Shown: piece by piece, positions 9,108 to 16,636 of the stretch
Layout of the letters: each line of letters begins with the position of its first letter
Position numbering within the stretch: position 1 is the stretch's first letter
DNA from: Streptomyces sp. NBC_00663
GTDB lineage: Bacteria > Actinomycetota > Actinomycetes > Streptomycetales > Streptomycetaceae
NCBI RefSeq assembly: GCF_036226885.1
Contig: NZ_CP109027.1
Span: 6,882,001-6,946,000, forward strand
Direction of reading: 5' to 3'
Length of the DNA: 64,000 nucleotides
Position numbers and translations under genes: made by a program
Notes under the pieces: generated by a model
Databases searched by the model: none
The model's input: only the letters and a program-made list of their open reading frames with translations
Told to the model about the DNA's origin: nothing

Positions 9108-10121
9108 TCAGGGGGTGGTGTCAGGTACACCCCTGAGCACCTTCGCCTCCACGGCCGGGTCGAGCCCCACCGCGGGCCGGTCGGGGCGCTGCGGCGCGGT
9201 GCCGCCGATCTCCCGCAGCCAGCTCCAGGTGTCGGCGACGGTCTCGGCGACGGGACGGCAGCTCAGTCCCGTGCCCAGCGCCTTGGTGACGTCACCGGTG
9301 TGCAGCGCCGCATGCAGGTCGCTCCCCGGCGGCAGCCACACCGGCAGCTGGGTCCAGGGCTCGATACCGGCGTCGAGCACGACGTCCGGGTCGGTCCAGC
9401 GGAGGTCGGCGGTGGCGCCGGTGACCTTCGCGCAGGCCTCCAGGAGGCTGCCCATGGTGGCGTGCCCGCTCGGCGCGACCAGGTTGTACGGCCCGCTCAA
9501 CTCCCGCTCCACCGCGCCCAGTACCCAAGCGGCGAGGTCGCGGACGTCGATGTACTGGAGGGGGAGGTCCCGTGGCCCCGGGGCGAGTACGGGCCCACCC
9601 CGGGCGATCCGGTGCAGCCACCACGGCAGCCGCCCGATGTTCTCGTACGGTCCGAGGATCAGCCCCGCCCGGACGAGCAGCGAGCGGTCCGCGCCGAAGG
9701 CCTCGGTCGCGGCCAGCTCGCCGCCCCGCTTGTCACGGGCGTAGTCGCTCTGCCCGGCATCGGCCGAGGCACCCTCCACCAGGGGAGCGTCCTCGGTGAG
9801 TCCGGCGGCCGGCGGCCATGCGTACACCGAGCGGCTCGACAGGTACACATACCGCCCCGCGCGGCCCCGCAGCAGCCGCGCCGCGTCCCGCACCGCCCGG
9901 GGCGCCGCCGACCAGGTGTCGACGACGGCGTCCCAACTGCCCCCGTCCGCAAGGGCGGCGAGCCCGTCGGGTGCGGTGCGGTCGCCGTGCAGCGACCGCA
10001 CCCCGGCCACGGGTGCGTGCCGTCCCCGGTGGAAGACGGTCACGTCCCAGCCGCGCCCGAGCGCCGCCTCGACGACGGCCCGCCCCACGAACTCCGTACC
10101 GCCCAGCACCAGAAGTCTCAT
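9108..10121 (-). CDS. NAD(P)-dependent epimerase/dehydratase family protein
   Basis: A 337-residue extended short-chain dehydrogenase. The N-terminus MRLLVLGGTEFVGRAVVEAAL is a Rossmann glycine motif (GGTEFVG), and the sequence continues with HGDRT and YVYLSSRSVY, holding the catalytic Ser/Tyr region. The later VRDLAAWVL and PYNLVAPSGHATM segments fit sugar-nucleotide epimerase or isoflavone-reductase-like proteins. The start at 10121 places the Rossmann motif at the N-terminus; the upstream 20 codons of open frame look non-coding. It sits 52 bases upstream of the histidine kinase on the same strand and could share its transcript. Substrate unknown. Confidence 0.8.
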   Translation of the reverse strand: MRLLVLGGTEFVGRAVVEAALGRGWDVTVFHRGRHAPVAGVRSLHGDRTAPDGLAALADGGSWDAVVDTWSAAPRAVRDAARLLRGRAGRYVYLSSRSVYAWPPAAGLTEDAPLVEGASADAGQSDYARDKRGGELAATEAFGADRSLLVRAGLILGPYENIGRLPWWLHRIARGGPVLAPGPRDLPLQYIDVRDLAAWVLGAVERELSGPYNLVAPSGHATMGSLLEACAKVTGATADLRWTDPDVVLDAGIEPWTQLPVWLPPGSDLHAALHTGDVTKALGTGLSCRPVAETVADTWSWLREIGGTAPQRPDRPAVGLDPAVEAKVLRGVPDTTP

Positions 10122-10217
10122 GGGGGAGACTCTGCCCGGCGCAGGGCCCGGACGGAACGAACCTCTGCCGTCAGCAGACAACGGAACCCGACAGGCGCCC
10201 TGGGGCGCCCGTCCGTG

Positions 10218-10808
10218 TCAACGCCCGGTCGGCGGCGCGTACTTGTAGCCCACCCGGCGGATCGTCTGGATCGCCTGCCGGTGCTGGGTGCCCAGCTTGC
10301 GGCGGAGGCGGGCGATGTGGACGTCGACGGTGCGGCCGTCGCCCACGTGGCCGTAGCCCCACACGGTGGTGACCAGCTGGTCGCGGGTGTGCACCCGGTG
10401 CGGGTTGGCGACGAGGTGGGCGAGGAGCTCGAACTCCAGGTAGGTGAGGTCGAGTTCGACGCCGTTCACCTCGGCGGTGCGCTGCACGGTGTCGATGCGG
10501 ACGAGCGGGTCGTCGCCGCTGTCGGCACCGAGAGCACCGGTCGCGGCCTGCTCGGTCGGCAGCAGGGGCGGCTGCTGGTCGGCCGGGACCAGCACCAGGT
10601 AGCCGATCATCGGCGGCTGGCCCGGCAGCGTGGGCAGCGCGTGCTGCGGGGCGGGCAGCCAGGTGGCACCCGGCGGCAGGAAGTCCGCCACGTCCAGCAC
10701 GTCGTCGGGGCCGACGGCCCTGAGCCGGTGCCGGGGGCCGTGCTCGGCGAGGGCGTGGGCCGGGGCGGTGGCGAGGGGAGCGGGGGAGAGAGTACGAGTG
10801 GTCGCCAT
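10218..10808 (-). CDS. Winged-helix (OmpR/PhoB-type) transcriptional regulator without receiver domain
   Basis: A 196-residue regulator. The C-terminal 95 residues are an OmpR/PhoB-type winged helix: LDLTYLEFELLAHLVANPHRVHTRDQLVTTVWG, then VDVHIARLRRKLG and IRRVGYKY. The first 95 residues have no receiver Asp and are Pro/Ala-rich, with one hydrophobic stretch (MIGYLVLVPADQQ). It is therefore a stand-alone regulator, not a two-component response regulator. It is preceded by a short Cys-containing leader ORF (10912-11064) that suggests translation-dependent control. Its targets are unknown. Confidence 0.85.
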   Translation of the reverse strand: MATTRTLSPAPLATAPAHALAEHGPRHRLRAVGPDDVLDVADFLPPGATWLPAPQHALPTLPGQPPMIGYLVLVPADQQPPLLPTEQAATGALGADSGDDPLVRIDTVQRTAEVNGVELDLTYLEFELLAHLVANPHRVHTRDQLVTTVWGYGHVGDGRTVDVHIARLRRKLGTQHRQAIQTIRRVGYKYAPPTGR

Positions 10809-10911
10809 GAGGGTCAGCTCTTTCGCGCGAGAAGGTCGTCCCGGGGACGGGTCGTCCGGAGACGTGGATCGACTGCGCGCTGGCCGAAGGCCGGACGGGG
10901 TGTGTACGGCT
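10809..10911 (-). promoter_or_regulatory. Possible attenuator region between leader ORF and regulator
   Basis: The 103 bases between the leader stop and the winged-helix gene contain small inverted repeats on the minus strand: GGCC-TTC-GGCC, CGTCCC-C-GGGACG, and a TCGCGCGA palindrome close to the regulator start. They could form alternative structures that depend on ribosome position in the leader. No long U-tract is present, so control of ribosome access is as likely as termination. Confidence 0.3.
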
Positions 10912-11064
10912 TTAGAGGGCCCGCGCGTTCATCGCGCGGCAACACACCCGGTCGAAGTCGTGGTGCTGACGGGAAGGCCAGAACGGCTCGAGGTCATGGC
11001 GACCTGTCGCGGTGGGGTTCTGGAAGCTGGCCATGCCCACATTGAAGCAGACACAAGCCCGCAA
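10912..11064 (-). CDS. Candidate Cys-containing leader peptide upstream of the winged-helix regulator
   Basis: A 50-codon ORF too short for usual gene calling. It starts at TTG (11064) with a perfect AGGAGG six bases upstream (11071-11076). Read from TTG, Cys occurs at residues 4, 6, 41 and 42, the last two adjacent (DRVCCRAMN). The segment SRQHHDFDRVCCRA recalls the RRHVD-L-x-R-V-x-x-x-C-type leader peptides that actinobacteria place before sulfur-related operons. An internal ATG at 11034 would give 40 residues. The ORF ends 103 bases before the regulator start. What I see is the ORF, its Shine-Dalgarno and its Cys pair; attenuation is inference. Confidence 0.55.
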   Translation of the reverse strand: MRACVCFNVGMASFQNPTATGRHDLEPFWPSRQHHDFDRVCCRAMNARAL

Positions 11065-11122
11065 CAGGACCCTCCTCTCACTGCTTGGACGCTTCCTTGA
11101 CGGGAAACTGACGTTGCGTACG

Positions 11123-12049
11123 TCACCCCACCAGGCGTTTGCGCCAGTTCAGGGGCCTGACGGCGATCGCGGTGTCCGGATTGCCGTCCCACTGCGTGGA
11201 CAGCCCGGCGGCGTCGAGTGCCGCGACGACCTCGTGCCCGACGGCGGCCTTGCCCTGCGGGGTGTTGGCGAAGTCGCCGTAGTAGACGGACAGTCCGTGA
11301 CCCTCGGCCGCGCTGCGGGTGCACTGGTAGTGGAAGAAGACGAAGCCCCGGGCGCCGCCCTCCCGGTCGGCCATCTCGGCGCCGATCTCGCCCATCCCGC
11401 AGCTGCGGCAGCAGGTGAAGTGCTCGCGGGCCACGATGCCGTCCCGCTCCAGCGCCGCGAACGCCCGCTCCAGCCGGTCAGGGTCGGTCGGTTCGGTCCA
11501 GGACTCCTGCTCCTCGACCCGCGCCAGCCACAGCCGCTCCACGATCGGCCGGGCCTGCGCGGCGGACAGCCGGTCCTCCAGCAGGTAGGCGGTCTCGCGG
11601 ATGATCTCCTCGATGCCGAGGTAGCCGTCGGTGAGCATCTCGCGCACCTGCCCCTCGGCCTCGGCGGTGACCTCCGGGTCCGGCGCCGGCACCTCCTGGG
11701 GCGCCCCGAGTTCGTCGCCCTGCCAGACGATCCCCGTGTCCCAGCCGTCCTCCTGGCGGGCCCAGCGCGCCATCACGTCCGCGACCAGGTCCGGGTCCGT
11801 CACCTCGGTGACCCACATGTACGGGACGGATCCGGTGCGGTGCTGGAACGCGTACACCCCACCCGGCTCGTGGGCGACCTGGATGAAGACCGCCGGCCGG
11901 TCCGGTATCCGCTGCACGATCAGGAAGTGGTCGTCGGCACCGCCGATCCGGTGCACCAGCTCCCGCAGCCGTACCGCCGAAATCCGGGTGTGCGTCTGCC
12001 GGTTCTCCGTCTCGGCCTTGATGGCGAGCAGGTCGTCGTCGATCTCCAT
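11123..12049 (-). CDS. DUF6891-like protein
   Basis: A soluble 308-residue protein starting MEIDDDLLAIKAE. The C-terminal 130 residues resemble the DUF6891 family, with FTCCRSCGMGEIGAE followed by GFVFFHYQCTRSAAEGHGL and VYYGDF. The CC-x2-C pattern could bind a metal. The N-terminal half (LRELVHRIGGADDHFLIVQR ... PYMWVTEVTD) is separate and of unknown type. No export signal is present. It lies downstream of the strong glnII terminator on the same strand, so it needs its own promoter in the roughly 30-base interval or inside the hairpin region. Function unknown. Confidence 0.7.
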   Translation of the reverse strand: MEIDDDLLAIKAETENRQTHTRISAVRLRELVHRIGGADDHFLIVQRIPDRPAVFIQVAHEPGGVYAFQHRTGSVPYMWVTEVTDPDLVADVMARWARQEDGWDTGIVWQGDELGAPQEVPAPDPEVTAEAEGQVREMLTDGYLGIEEIIRETAYLLEDRLSAAQARPIVERLWLARVEEQESWTEPTDPDRLERAFAALERDGIVAREHFTCCRSCGMGEIGAEMADREGGARGFVFFHYQCTRSAAEGHGLSVYYGDFANTPQGKAAVGHEVVAALDAAGLSTQWDGNPDTAIAVRPLNWRKRLVG

Positions 12050-12082
12050 GGCCCCACCCTGACAGACCCCACCGACAACGCG

Positions 12083-12120
12083 CCGAGGGGCGCCCACCGC
12101 AGCCGGTGGGCGCCCCTCGG
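12083..12120 (-). terminator. glnII terminator hairpin
   Basis: An uninterrupted 17-bp stem: the left arm starts CCGAGGGGCGCCC and the right arm ends GGGCGCCCCTCGG, with a 4-base CAGC loop. It begins 16 bases downstream of the glnII stop codon on the minus strand. No T-tract follows, which is usual for GC-rich actinomycete terminators. Confidence 0.85.
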
Positions 12121-12136
12121 GAAGTTACTGCCCGGA

Positions 12137-13165
12137 TCAGACCTGGCCGGCCTTCTCCAGCGCGGAGCAGCAGGTGTCGACGATCAGCCGCGTCACGACG
12201 TACGGGTCGACGTTGGCGTTGGGACGGCGGTCCTCGATGTAGCCCTTGCCGTCCTTCTCGACCTGCCACGGGATACGGACCGAGGCGCCACGGTCGGAGA
12301 CACCGTAGGAGTACTCGTTCCACGGGGCGGTCTCGTGCAGACCGGTCAGGCGGTCGTCGATGCCGGCGCCGTAGTTCTTGACGTGGTCGAGCGGCTTGGA
12401 GCCCTCACCGAGCGACTCGCACGCGGTGATGATCGCGTCGTAGCCCTCGCGCATCGCCTTGGTGGAGAAGTTGGTGTGCGCACCGGCGCCGTTCCAGTCG
12501 CCCTTGACCGGCTTGGGGTCCAGGGTGGCGGAGATGCCGAAGTCCTCGGCGGTGCGGTAGAGCAGCCAGCGGGCCACCCACATGTGGTCCGAGACCTCCA
12601 GCGGGGAGACCGGGCCGACCTGGAACTCCCACTGGCCGGGCATGACCTCGGCGTTGATGCCGGAGATCGCGAGGCCCGCCTTGAGGCAGTTGTCCAGGTG
12701 GGCCTCGACGACGTCACGGCCGAAGATCTCGTCGGCGCCGACACCGCAGTAGTAGCCGCCCTGGGGGGCCGGGAAGCCGCCCTTGGGGAAGCCGAGCGGG
12801 TAGCCGTCCTTGAAGAAGGTGTACTCCTGCTCGATACCGAAGATCGGCTCCTGCGCGGCGAACTTCTCCTCGACCTCGGCCAGCGCGGCACGGGTGTTGG
12901 AGGAGTGCGGCGTGAAGTCGATGTTGAGGACCTCACACAGGACCAGGATGTCGTCGCCGCCGCGGATCGGGTCCGGACAGGTGAAGACCGGCTTGAGCAC
13001 ACGGTCCGAGGAGTGCCCCTCGGCCTGGTTGGTGGAGGACCCGTCGAAGCCCCAGATCGGCAGCTCCGCACCCTTGGCGTCGTCCGCCAGGATCTTCGTC
13101 TTGGAACGGAGCTTGGCCGTCGGCTCGGTGCCGTCGATCCAGATGTACTCAGCCTTGAAGGTCAC
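12137..13165 (-). CDS. glnII: Glutamine synthetase type II
   Basis: ATP-dependent ligation of ammonia to glutamate by the eukaryote-like GSII enzyme, 342 residues, the normal length for Streptomyces GlnII. It starts (GTG) TFKAEYIWIDG. Family landmarks visible are LPIWGFDGSSTNQA near the N-terminus, FGIEQEYTFF (ligands for the active-site metals), PGQWEFQVGP, and GAGAHTNFSTKAM. It lacks the Tyr adenylylation site found in GlnA. The GTG at 13165 was chosen because it matches the conserved N-terminus; AAGGA lies nine bases upstream. Candidate GlnR boxes lie 136-176 bases upstream (13301-13341), consistent with nitrogen control. Confidence 0.97.
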   Translation of the reverse strand: MTFKAEYIWIDGTEPTAKLRSKTKILADDAKGAELPIWGFDGSSTNQAEGHSSDRVLKPVFTCPDPIRGGDDILVLCEVLNIDFTPHSSNTRAALAEVEEKFAAQEPIFGIEQEYTFFKDGYPLGFPKGGFPAPQGGYYCGVGADEIFGRDVVEAHLDNCLKAGLAISGINAEVMPGQWEFQVGPVSPLEVSDHMWVARWLLYRTAEDFGISATLDPKPVKGDWNGAGAHTNFSTKAMREGYDAIITACESLGEGSKPLDHVKNYGAGIDDRLTGLHETAPWNEYSYGVSDRGASVRIPWQVEKDGKGYIEDRRPNANVDPYVVTRLIVDTCCSALEKAGQV

Positions 13166-13300
13166 GGGCCACATCCTTCGGGGGTGGGTCTCTAGGCGCA
13201 CTTGCGGGTGCTGCTGGGTGCTGCGGCGCTGCGGCACTGAAACGCCGCGCTTGATGTGCGCGAGCCTGTCAACAGGCGATTTCCCGGTCATTGCTCGAAT
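13166..13300 (-). promoter_or_regulatory. glnII 5' leader/promoter region
   Basis: This stretch between the glnII start and the candidate GlnR boxes holds no convincing gene on either strand. The GlnII frame happens to stay open back to 13291, but the encoded extension does not resemble any GlnII N-terminus. It must hold the transcription start and leader. I cannot pick a confident -10/-35 pair. Confidence 0.4.
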
Positions 13301-13341
13301 GTGAACCCCGTGTTACCTGGTGGTTCTGTGGCGCGTTTCAC
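13301..13341 (-). promoter_or_regulatory. Candidate GlnR operator upstream of glnII
   Basis: On the minus strand the series reads GAAAC, AGAAC, GTAAC, TTCAC. The last three are each separated by six bases, giving the AC-n9-AC spacing of actinobacterial GlnR boxes (consensus gTnAc-n6-GaAAc). The first box is one base out of register. It is a weaker match than the one before glnA. Position, about 140 bases before the start codon, fits an activator site or a long 5' leader. Confidence 0.5.
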
Positions 13342-13509
13342 GCTGTGAGGGCCGGCGGCGCCGGGGGAGCGGCACGCGAAGCCGACGGGCGGGCCGGCGC
13401 GACGGCTCGTATGCGATGGGGTTGGCGGTTCGGTCCCGCTCGGCCGCCGCGTCCCGCACCCCGGTGAGGAACCCCCGGACCCCACGGTCCGGTCGATCAG
13501 CGGTGCGAA

Positions 13510-13985
13510 GAGGGCCTGTCCGAGCTCTACGGCCTCCACACGCGCGCGTGCGGCGTCCATGACGACGACGCTTTCCAGGCGGCCTACGACAAGGTCATGG
13601 CCAAGTGGCCCGCGGAGCGGGAGGCGGTCCAGGTCCCCACGCCCTTCGGCACGACGCACGTCACCGTGTGCGGACCGGCCAGCGCGCCCGCGGGTCCCCG
13701 TGCGCGTACGCGGTCTGTTCCCTCTGCTGCACGCCCTGCCGATGCTGCTGCGTCCCGCGCCCCACCGCGTCCGGAGCACCCCTCGACCCCGACTGGCTCC
13801 GCCTTAAGGAGGCGGCCGCCGGCTTCCCCTCCGTAGTGAAGCCGGTGACCGGCCCGCGCCCGTCCCCTGACGCACGGCGCGGGCTGGATGTGCCGGTCCT
13901 GCTGCTCATGGCCGCGAACAGCAGGACACACGACACCCGCAAGGTGACGGCGAGGGCGGGTGAACTGCCGAACCGGGCCGCCGCC
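13510..13985 (+). pseudogene. Decayed alpha/beta-hydrolase gene
   Basis: Remnants of one protein lie in three successive frames. Frame 1 (about 13510-13690) encodes SELYGLHTRACGVHDDDAF and AKWPAEREAVQVPTPFGTT, typical of the N-terminus of Streptomyces alpha/beta hydrolases just before the oxyanion HG motif. Frame 2 (about 13690-13765) gives VRGLFPLLHALPMLLRP. Frame 3 (about 13768-13970) gives GAPLDPDWLRLKEAAAGF, GLDVPVLLLMAANSRTHD and ARAGELPN, a C-terminal portion. The central part with the nucleophile elbow is missing, so there is an internal deletion plus at least one frameshift. Several overlapping short ORFs here are artefacts of this decay. Confidence 0.65.
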
Positions 13986-14011
13986 TCACGGAGTTCCTGC
14001 GTCGCTGAGCC

Positions 14012-14671
14012 TCACCCCACCTTCTCGATCAGAGCCCGGCGGATCAGGAACTTGCCGGGTTCGCGGACCTGCTCGAAGGCGGCGTTGTTCAGCAGTGCGC
14101 AGCTGCCCGAGACCGAAGTGACCTCCACCGTCGTGGACTTGTTGTTGTCCAGGTTGGTGACCTTCAGCTTCGTCCCCGCCGGGAACTGGTTGCTGGACGC
14201 GGCAGGCGCCCCGCCCTCGCCGGAGAGGGTGACGGTGGAGCCGTTGCAGACCTGCTGCCCGGAGGCGGCGGCCGGCTGACTCGCCTGCGCGGCCGGTGCC
14301 GAGGCGGCAGGGGTGCTGGGCGTCGCCGCCGGCTGTGCCGCCTGGGAGTCCTGAGCCGACTCCCCAACGGCGCACCCGGACGCCTTCTGCTGCACCTTGA
14401 TCTGCTCGATGACCGCTTCACGGTTGGCGATCCGGGCCGCCGACTGCGCGTCCGGAGCGGCCCGTTGGCCGTCGATGAACTTCTGGTTGTTGCCGAGGGC
14501 GGTGGCGAGTCCCTGGCAGACGCCCGAGTCCGCCGCCTTGGTCTGCGGTTGCTGCGGCTGGGAGGCGTTCGACGTGCTCGCCATGACGAAGGCACCACCG
14601 CCCGCCACCGACGCCGCGCCCACGAACAGGGCGATCTTCTTGCCTGCGCTGAGAGTTCTCCTACGCGACAT
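14012..14671 (-). CDS. Secreted protein with Cys-bounded helical domain and beta-barrel-like C-terminus
   Basis: A 219-residue exported protein. It starts MSRRRTLSAGKKIALFVGAAS with a Tat-less signal/anchor segment to about residue 32. A helical region from CQGL to KASGC (about 52-99) is followed by a Pro/Ala/Ser linker (about 105-140). The C-terminal 75 residues (TKLKVTNLDNNKSTTVEVTSV ... LLNNAAFEQVREPGKFLIRR) recall half of a double-psi beta-barrel as in RlpA-like wall proteins. The Cys-bounded helical part looks related to that in the DUF1996 protein at 5420-6970. Likely wall-associated; function unknown. Confidence 0.7.
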   Translation of the reverse strand: MSRRRTLSAGKKIALFVGAASVAGGGAFVMASTSNASQPQQPQTKAADSGVCQGLATALGNNQKFIDGQRAAPDAQSAARIANREAVIEQIKVQQKASGCAVGESAQDSQAAQPAATPSTPAASAPAAQASQPAAASGQQVCNGSTVTLSGEGGAPAASSNQFPAGTKLKVTNLDNNKSTTVEVTSVSGSCALLNNAAFEQVREPGKFLIRRALIEKVG

Positions 14672-14768
14672 GCGCGCCTCCTGAAGAGGTAGGGGAGCGT
14701 ACGCCGCTATGTACGAGATACCGAACGAGGTTACTCAGCGGTCGCAGGAGCCGCCGAAGTAACGTGCG

Positions 14769-15560
14769 TCACACGGAGTCCGGGTCCTCGTAGGCGACGA
14801 CGTTGTCGTTCACGTACCGGAGGAGGTCCTCGGTCTGCCCCGTGATCGCGTCCTCGTCCGCCTCCGAGCCGTCGCCCCACTGCCCGTTGGCGAACACCAC
14901 GGACCGCACGGTCATCACCCGCCGGAACACCCCCGCCGACCCGGGCGGCACCGTCGGCAGCCCGGCCGCGGGCGGCGGATCGAGCGACACCACCTGATAG
15001 GTCACCGGGTCCATCGAGGCCATCGCGAACACGGACGAGGCGTCCTCGACGCGCCGGAAGCTCAGCACGGTCACCGTCACCTGCGAGCGCCGCTCGGCGT
15101 CCGTGAACAGCGCCGCGGTCAGCCGCTCGCATCCCTGGCCCTGGGCGATCAGCGCGGCCAGCTCCGGTGCCATGCCCTCGGCACAGTCGGAGGTGGTGGC
15201 CAGGTCGACGCGCTCGTACCGGGAACCGTCGGCCAGCCGCACGCTCTTCGCCGGGAAGGCCTGTTCCGGACGGACGGCCGGCCGGGAGAGCAGCGAGGGC
15301 AGGGCGGACGGGGCGTCGGAGGGAAGGGTGACGGAGACGGACGGGACGGCCGGGGAGGAGGCCGCGGTCGCGGCGCCCTGCCCGTCCCCGTCCGTGTACA
15401 GCACGGCCCCCGCGGTGATCGCCGCGACGAGCAGCACGCCCGTCCCCGCGGCCACCGCCCGCCGGGTGCGCCGACGCCTGCGTATCCGCTCCTGCTCCGC
15501 CACCCACTGGGCGTACGGGTCCACGGTCCCGTACGGCATTCCTTGATCACCGAAGGTCAT
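14769..15560 (-). CDS. Single-pass membrane protein of unknown function
   Basis: A 263-residue protein with a cytoplasmic N-terminus (about 1-36, ending in the basic run RIRRRRRTRRA), one membrane helix (VAAGTGVLLVAAITAGAVLY, about 37-56), a Ser/Pro-rich spacer, and an extracytoplasmic domain of about 170 residues containing two Cys (SDCAEG and QGCERL). It resembles the many Streptomyces membrane-anchored proteins of unknown role. An alternative start seven codons in (MPYGTVDPY) is possible. The stop is about 95 bases upstream of the next same-strand gene start at 14671. No known domain was recognised. Confidence 0.7.
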   Translation of the reverse strand: MTFGDQGMPYGTVDPYAQWVAEQERIRRRRRTRRAVAAGTGVLLVAAITAGAVLYTDGDGQGAATAASSPAVPSVSVTLPSDAPSALPSLLSRPAVRPEQAFPAKSVRLADGSRYERVDLATTSDCAEGMAPELAALIAQGQGCERLTAALFTDAERRSQVTVTVLSFRRVEDASSVFAMASMDPVTYQVVSLDPPPAAGLPTVPPGSAGVFRRVMTVRSVVFANGQWGDGSEADEDAITGQTEDLLRYVNDNVVAYEDPDSV

Positions 15561-15618
15561 GGCGGCGGAGGGTAACAGCGCGAGGCGCCCGAACTCCCGC
15601 CGACGGACATCCAGTTGC

Positions 15619-15978
15619 CTAACGGGACAGAGCGTCCCGAACGGCCTCCTCGCTGCGGCCGACCACGGCCGTGCCGTCGTCCGCGGTGATGATCGGCCGC
15701 TGGATCAGCTTCGGGTGCTCGGCGAGCGCCGTGACCCATCGCTCGCGTGAACTCTCGTCCCGTGCCCACTCCTTGAGCCCCAGCTCCTTGGCGACGGCCT
15801 CCTGGGTGCGGGTGATGTCCCACGGTTCGAGGCCGAGACGGTCGAGTACGGCCCTGATCTCGTCCTCGCTCGGTACGTCCTCCAGGTAGCGGCGGACCGA
15901 GTAGTCGGCGCCCTCGGCGTCGAGCAGGGTGAGCGCGCTGCGGCACTTGGAACAGGCCGGGTTGATCCAGATCTCCAT
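15619..15978 (-). CDS. ArsC/Spx-family thioredoxin-fold reductase
   Basis: A 119-residue protein of the ArsC/Spx/YffB family. It starts MEIWINPACSKCRSALTLL, with a CxxC pair (Cys 9 and 12) at the thioredoxin-fold active position. It continues with YLEDVPSEDEIRAVLDRLGL, QRPII and TAVVGRSEE, the family's three conserved blocks; the Arg in QRPII is the usual anion ligand. Cytoplasmic. The family includes glutaredoxin-dependent arsenate reductases, but there are no ars genes nearby, so arsenate reduction is not assured. It is divergent from the 102-residue protein gene at 16130. Confidence 0.8.
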   Translation of the reverse strand: MEIWINPACSKCRSALTLLDAEGADYSVRRYLEDVPSEDEIRAVLDRLGLEPWDITRTQEAVAKELGLKEWARDESSRERWVTALAEHPKLIQRPIITADDGTAVVGRSEEAVRDALSR

Positions 15979-16129
15979 GGGGTCAAAGGTACCCCTGAGG
16001 TCCCCTCAAAGCCCCTGTGGCCAGGGCCTTTTGTCAGTGCCTGGCGGTACACTAGAAGACGTGTTCGAGGGTGTTGGGGGGCTGCCGAACCCCCCGTTCC
16101 GACACCCTCACCGCGACAGGAGGATGCCT

Positions 16130-16438
16130 GTGCCCGCTGCCGCTCTGAAGCCGTTGCCCACCCAGTCGACCGCCCAGCACCCGGTGCTGCTCGACCTGCC
16201 GTACACCCCCGTGGAGAAGCGCCCGCTGCCGCCGGGCCGGCCACGCGAGTGGTACATCACGCACAACCGCCGCCTCAAGGCGATGCGGCTCGCCATCGCC
16301 CTGCTCGACTCGGGCGTGTACCTGCCGAACCAGGCCCGCAACGAGAAGATACGCACCACGGCGGAGACGATCGGCGTCCACCCCCCGTCGGACACGACGT
16401 GCCACATGGTCCGAGCCCTGATGCGCTACGCACGGTGA
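16130..16438 (+). CDS. Conserved small basic protein, unknown function
   Basis: A 102-residue basic protein. GTG at 16130 lies six bases after a perfect AGGAGG; the ATG at 16124 directly abuts that sequence and is less likely. It has no signal peptide. The middle reads PREWYITHNRRLKAMRLAIALLDSGVY and the end DTTCHMVRALMRYAR, giving two amphipathic helices and a basic surface that could bind nucleic acid. I recall this as a widespread Streptomyces hypothetical protein but no function. A strong terminator follows, so it is probably monocistronic. Confidence 0.75.
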   Translation: MPAAALKPLPTQSTAQHPVLLDLPYTPVEKRPLPPGRPREWYITHNRRLKAMRLAIALLDSGVYLPNQARNEKIRTTAETIGVHPPSDTTCHMVRALMRYAR

Positions 16439-16445
16439 GCCGCTG

Positions 16446-16483
16446 ACGCCGGGTGCCCCTCACAGCAGGGGCACCCGGCGTTT
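16446..16483 (+). terminator. Rho-independent terminator
   Basis: A 15-bp perfect stem (left arm ACGCCGGGTGCCCCT, right arm its complement) with a 6-base CACAGC loop, followed by TTT. It starts 7 bases after the stop of the 102-residue protein gene. Confidence 0.9.
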
Positions 16484-16636
16484 CACCCACCCACGCCTCG
16501 ACCGCCGCCCCTCACCCGATCGCCGTACTCCACATGCGCCCGCCCCCGTCCCACGCTTCCCTGCGATCAGGAGGTGTGCGACACCAGGGACGACAGGCGA
16601 CGGCGGATCGGGAGACGTGATGCGAAGGCACGGCGG

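Noticed and set aside
9108..9624. Prophage or horizontally acquired island
   Set aside because: Base composition and gene types stay uniform and Streptomyces-like across the region; no attachment sites seen.
11012..13195. 727-codon open frame on the plus strand
   Set aside because: Antisense to the DUF6891-like and glnII genes; composition is the usual Val/Arg/Gly-rich shadow and it matches no family.
13288..13931. Minus-strand ORFs of 163 and 115 codons upstream of glnII
   Set aside because: They lie antisense to the hydrolase relic and have no start signal or family resemblance.
16031..16053. TTGTCA and TACACT as a promoter before the 102-residue protein gene
   Set aside because: The spacing is only 11 bases, too short for a sigma-70-type promoter.
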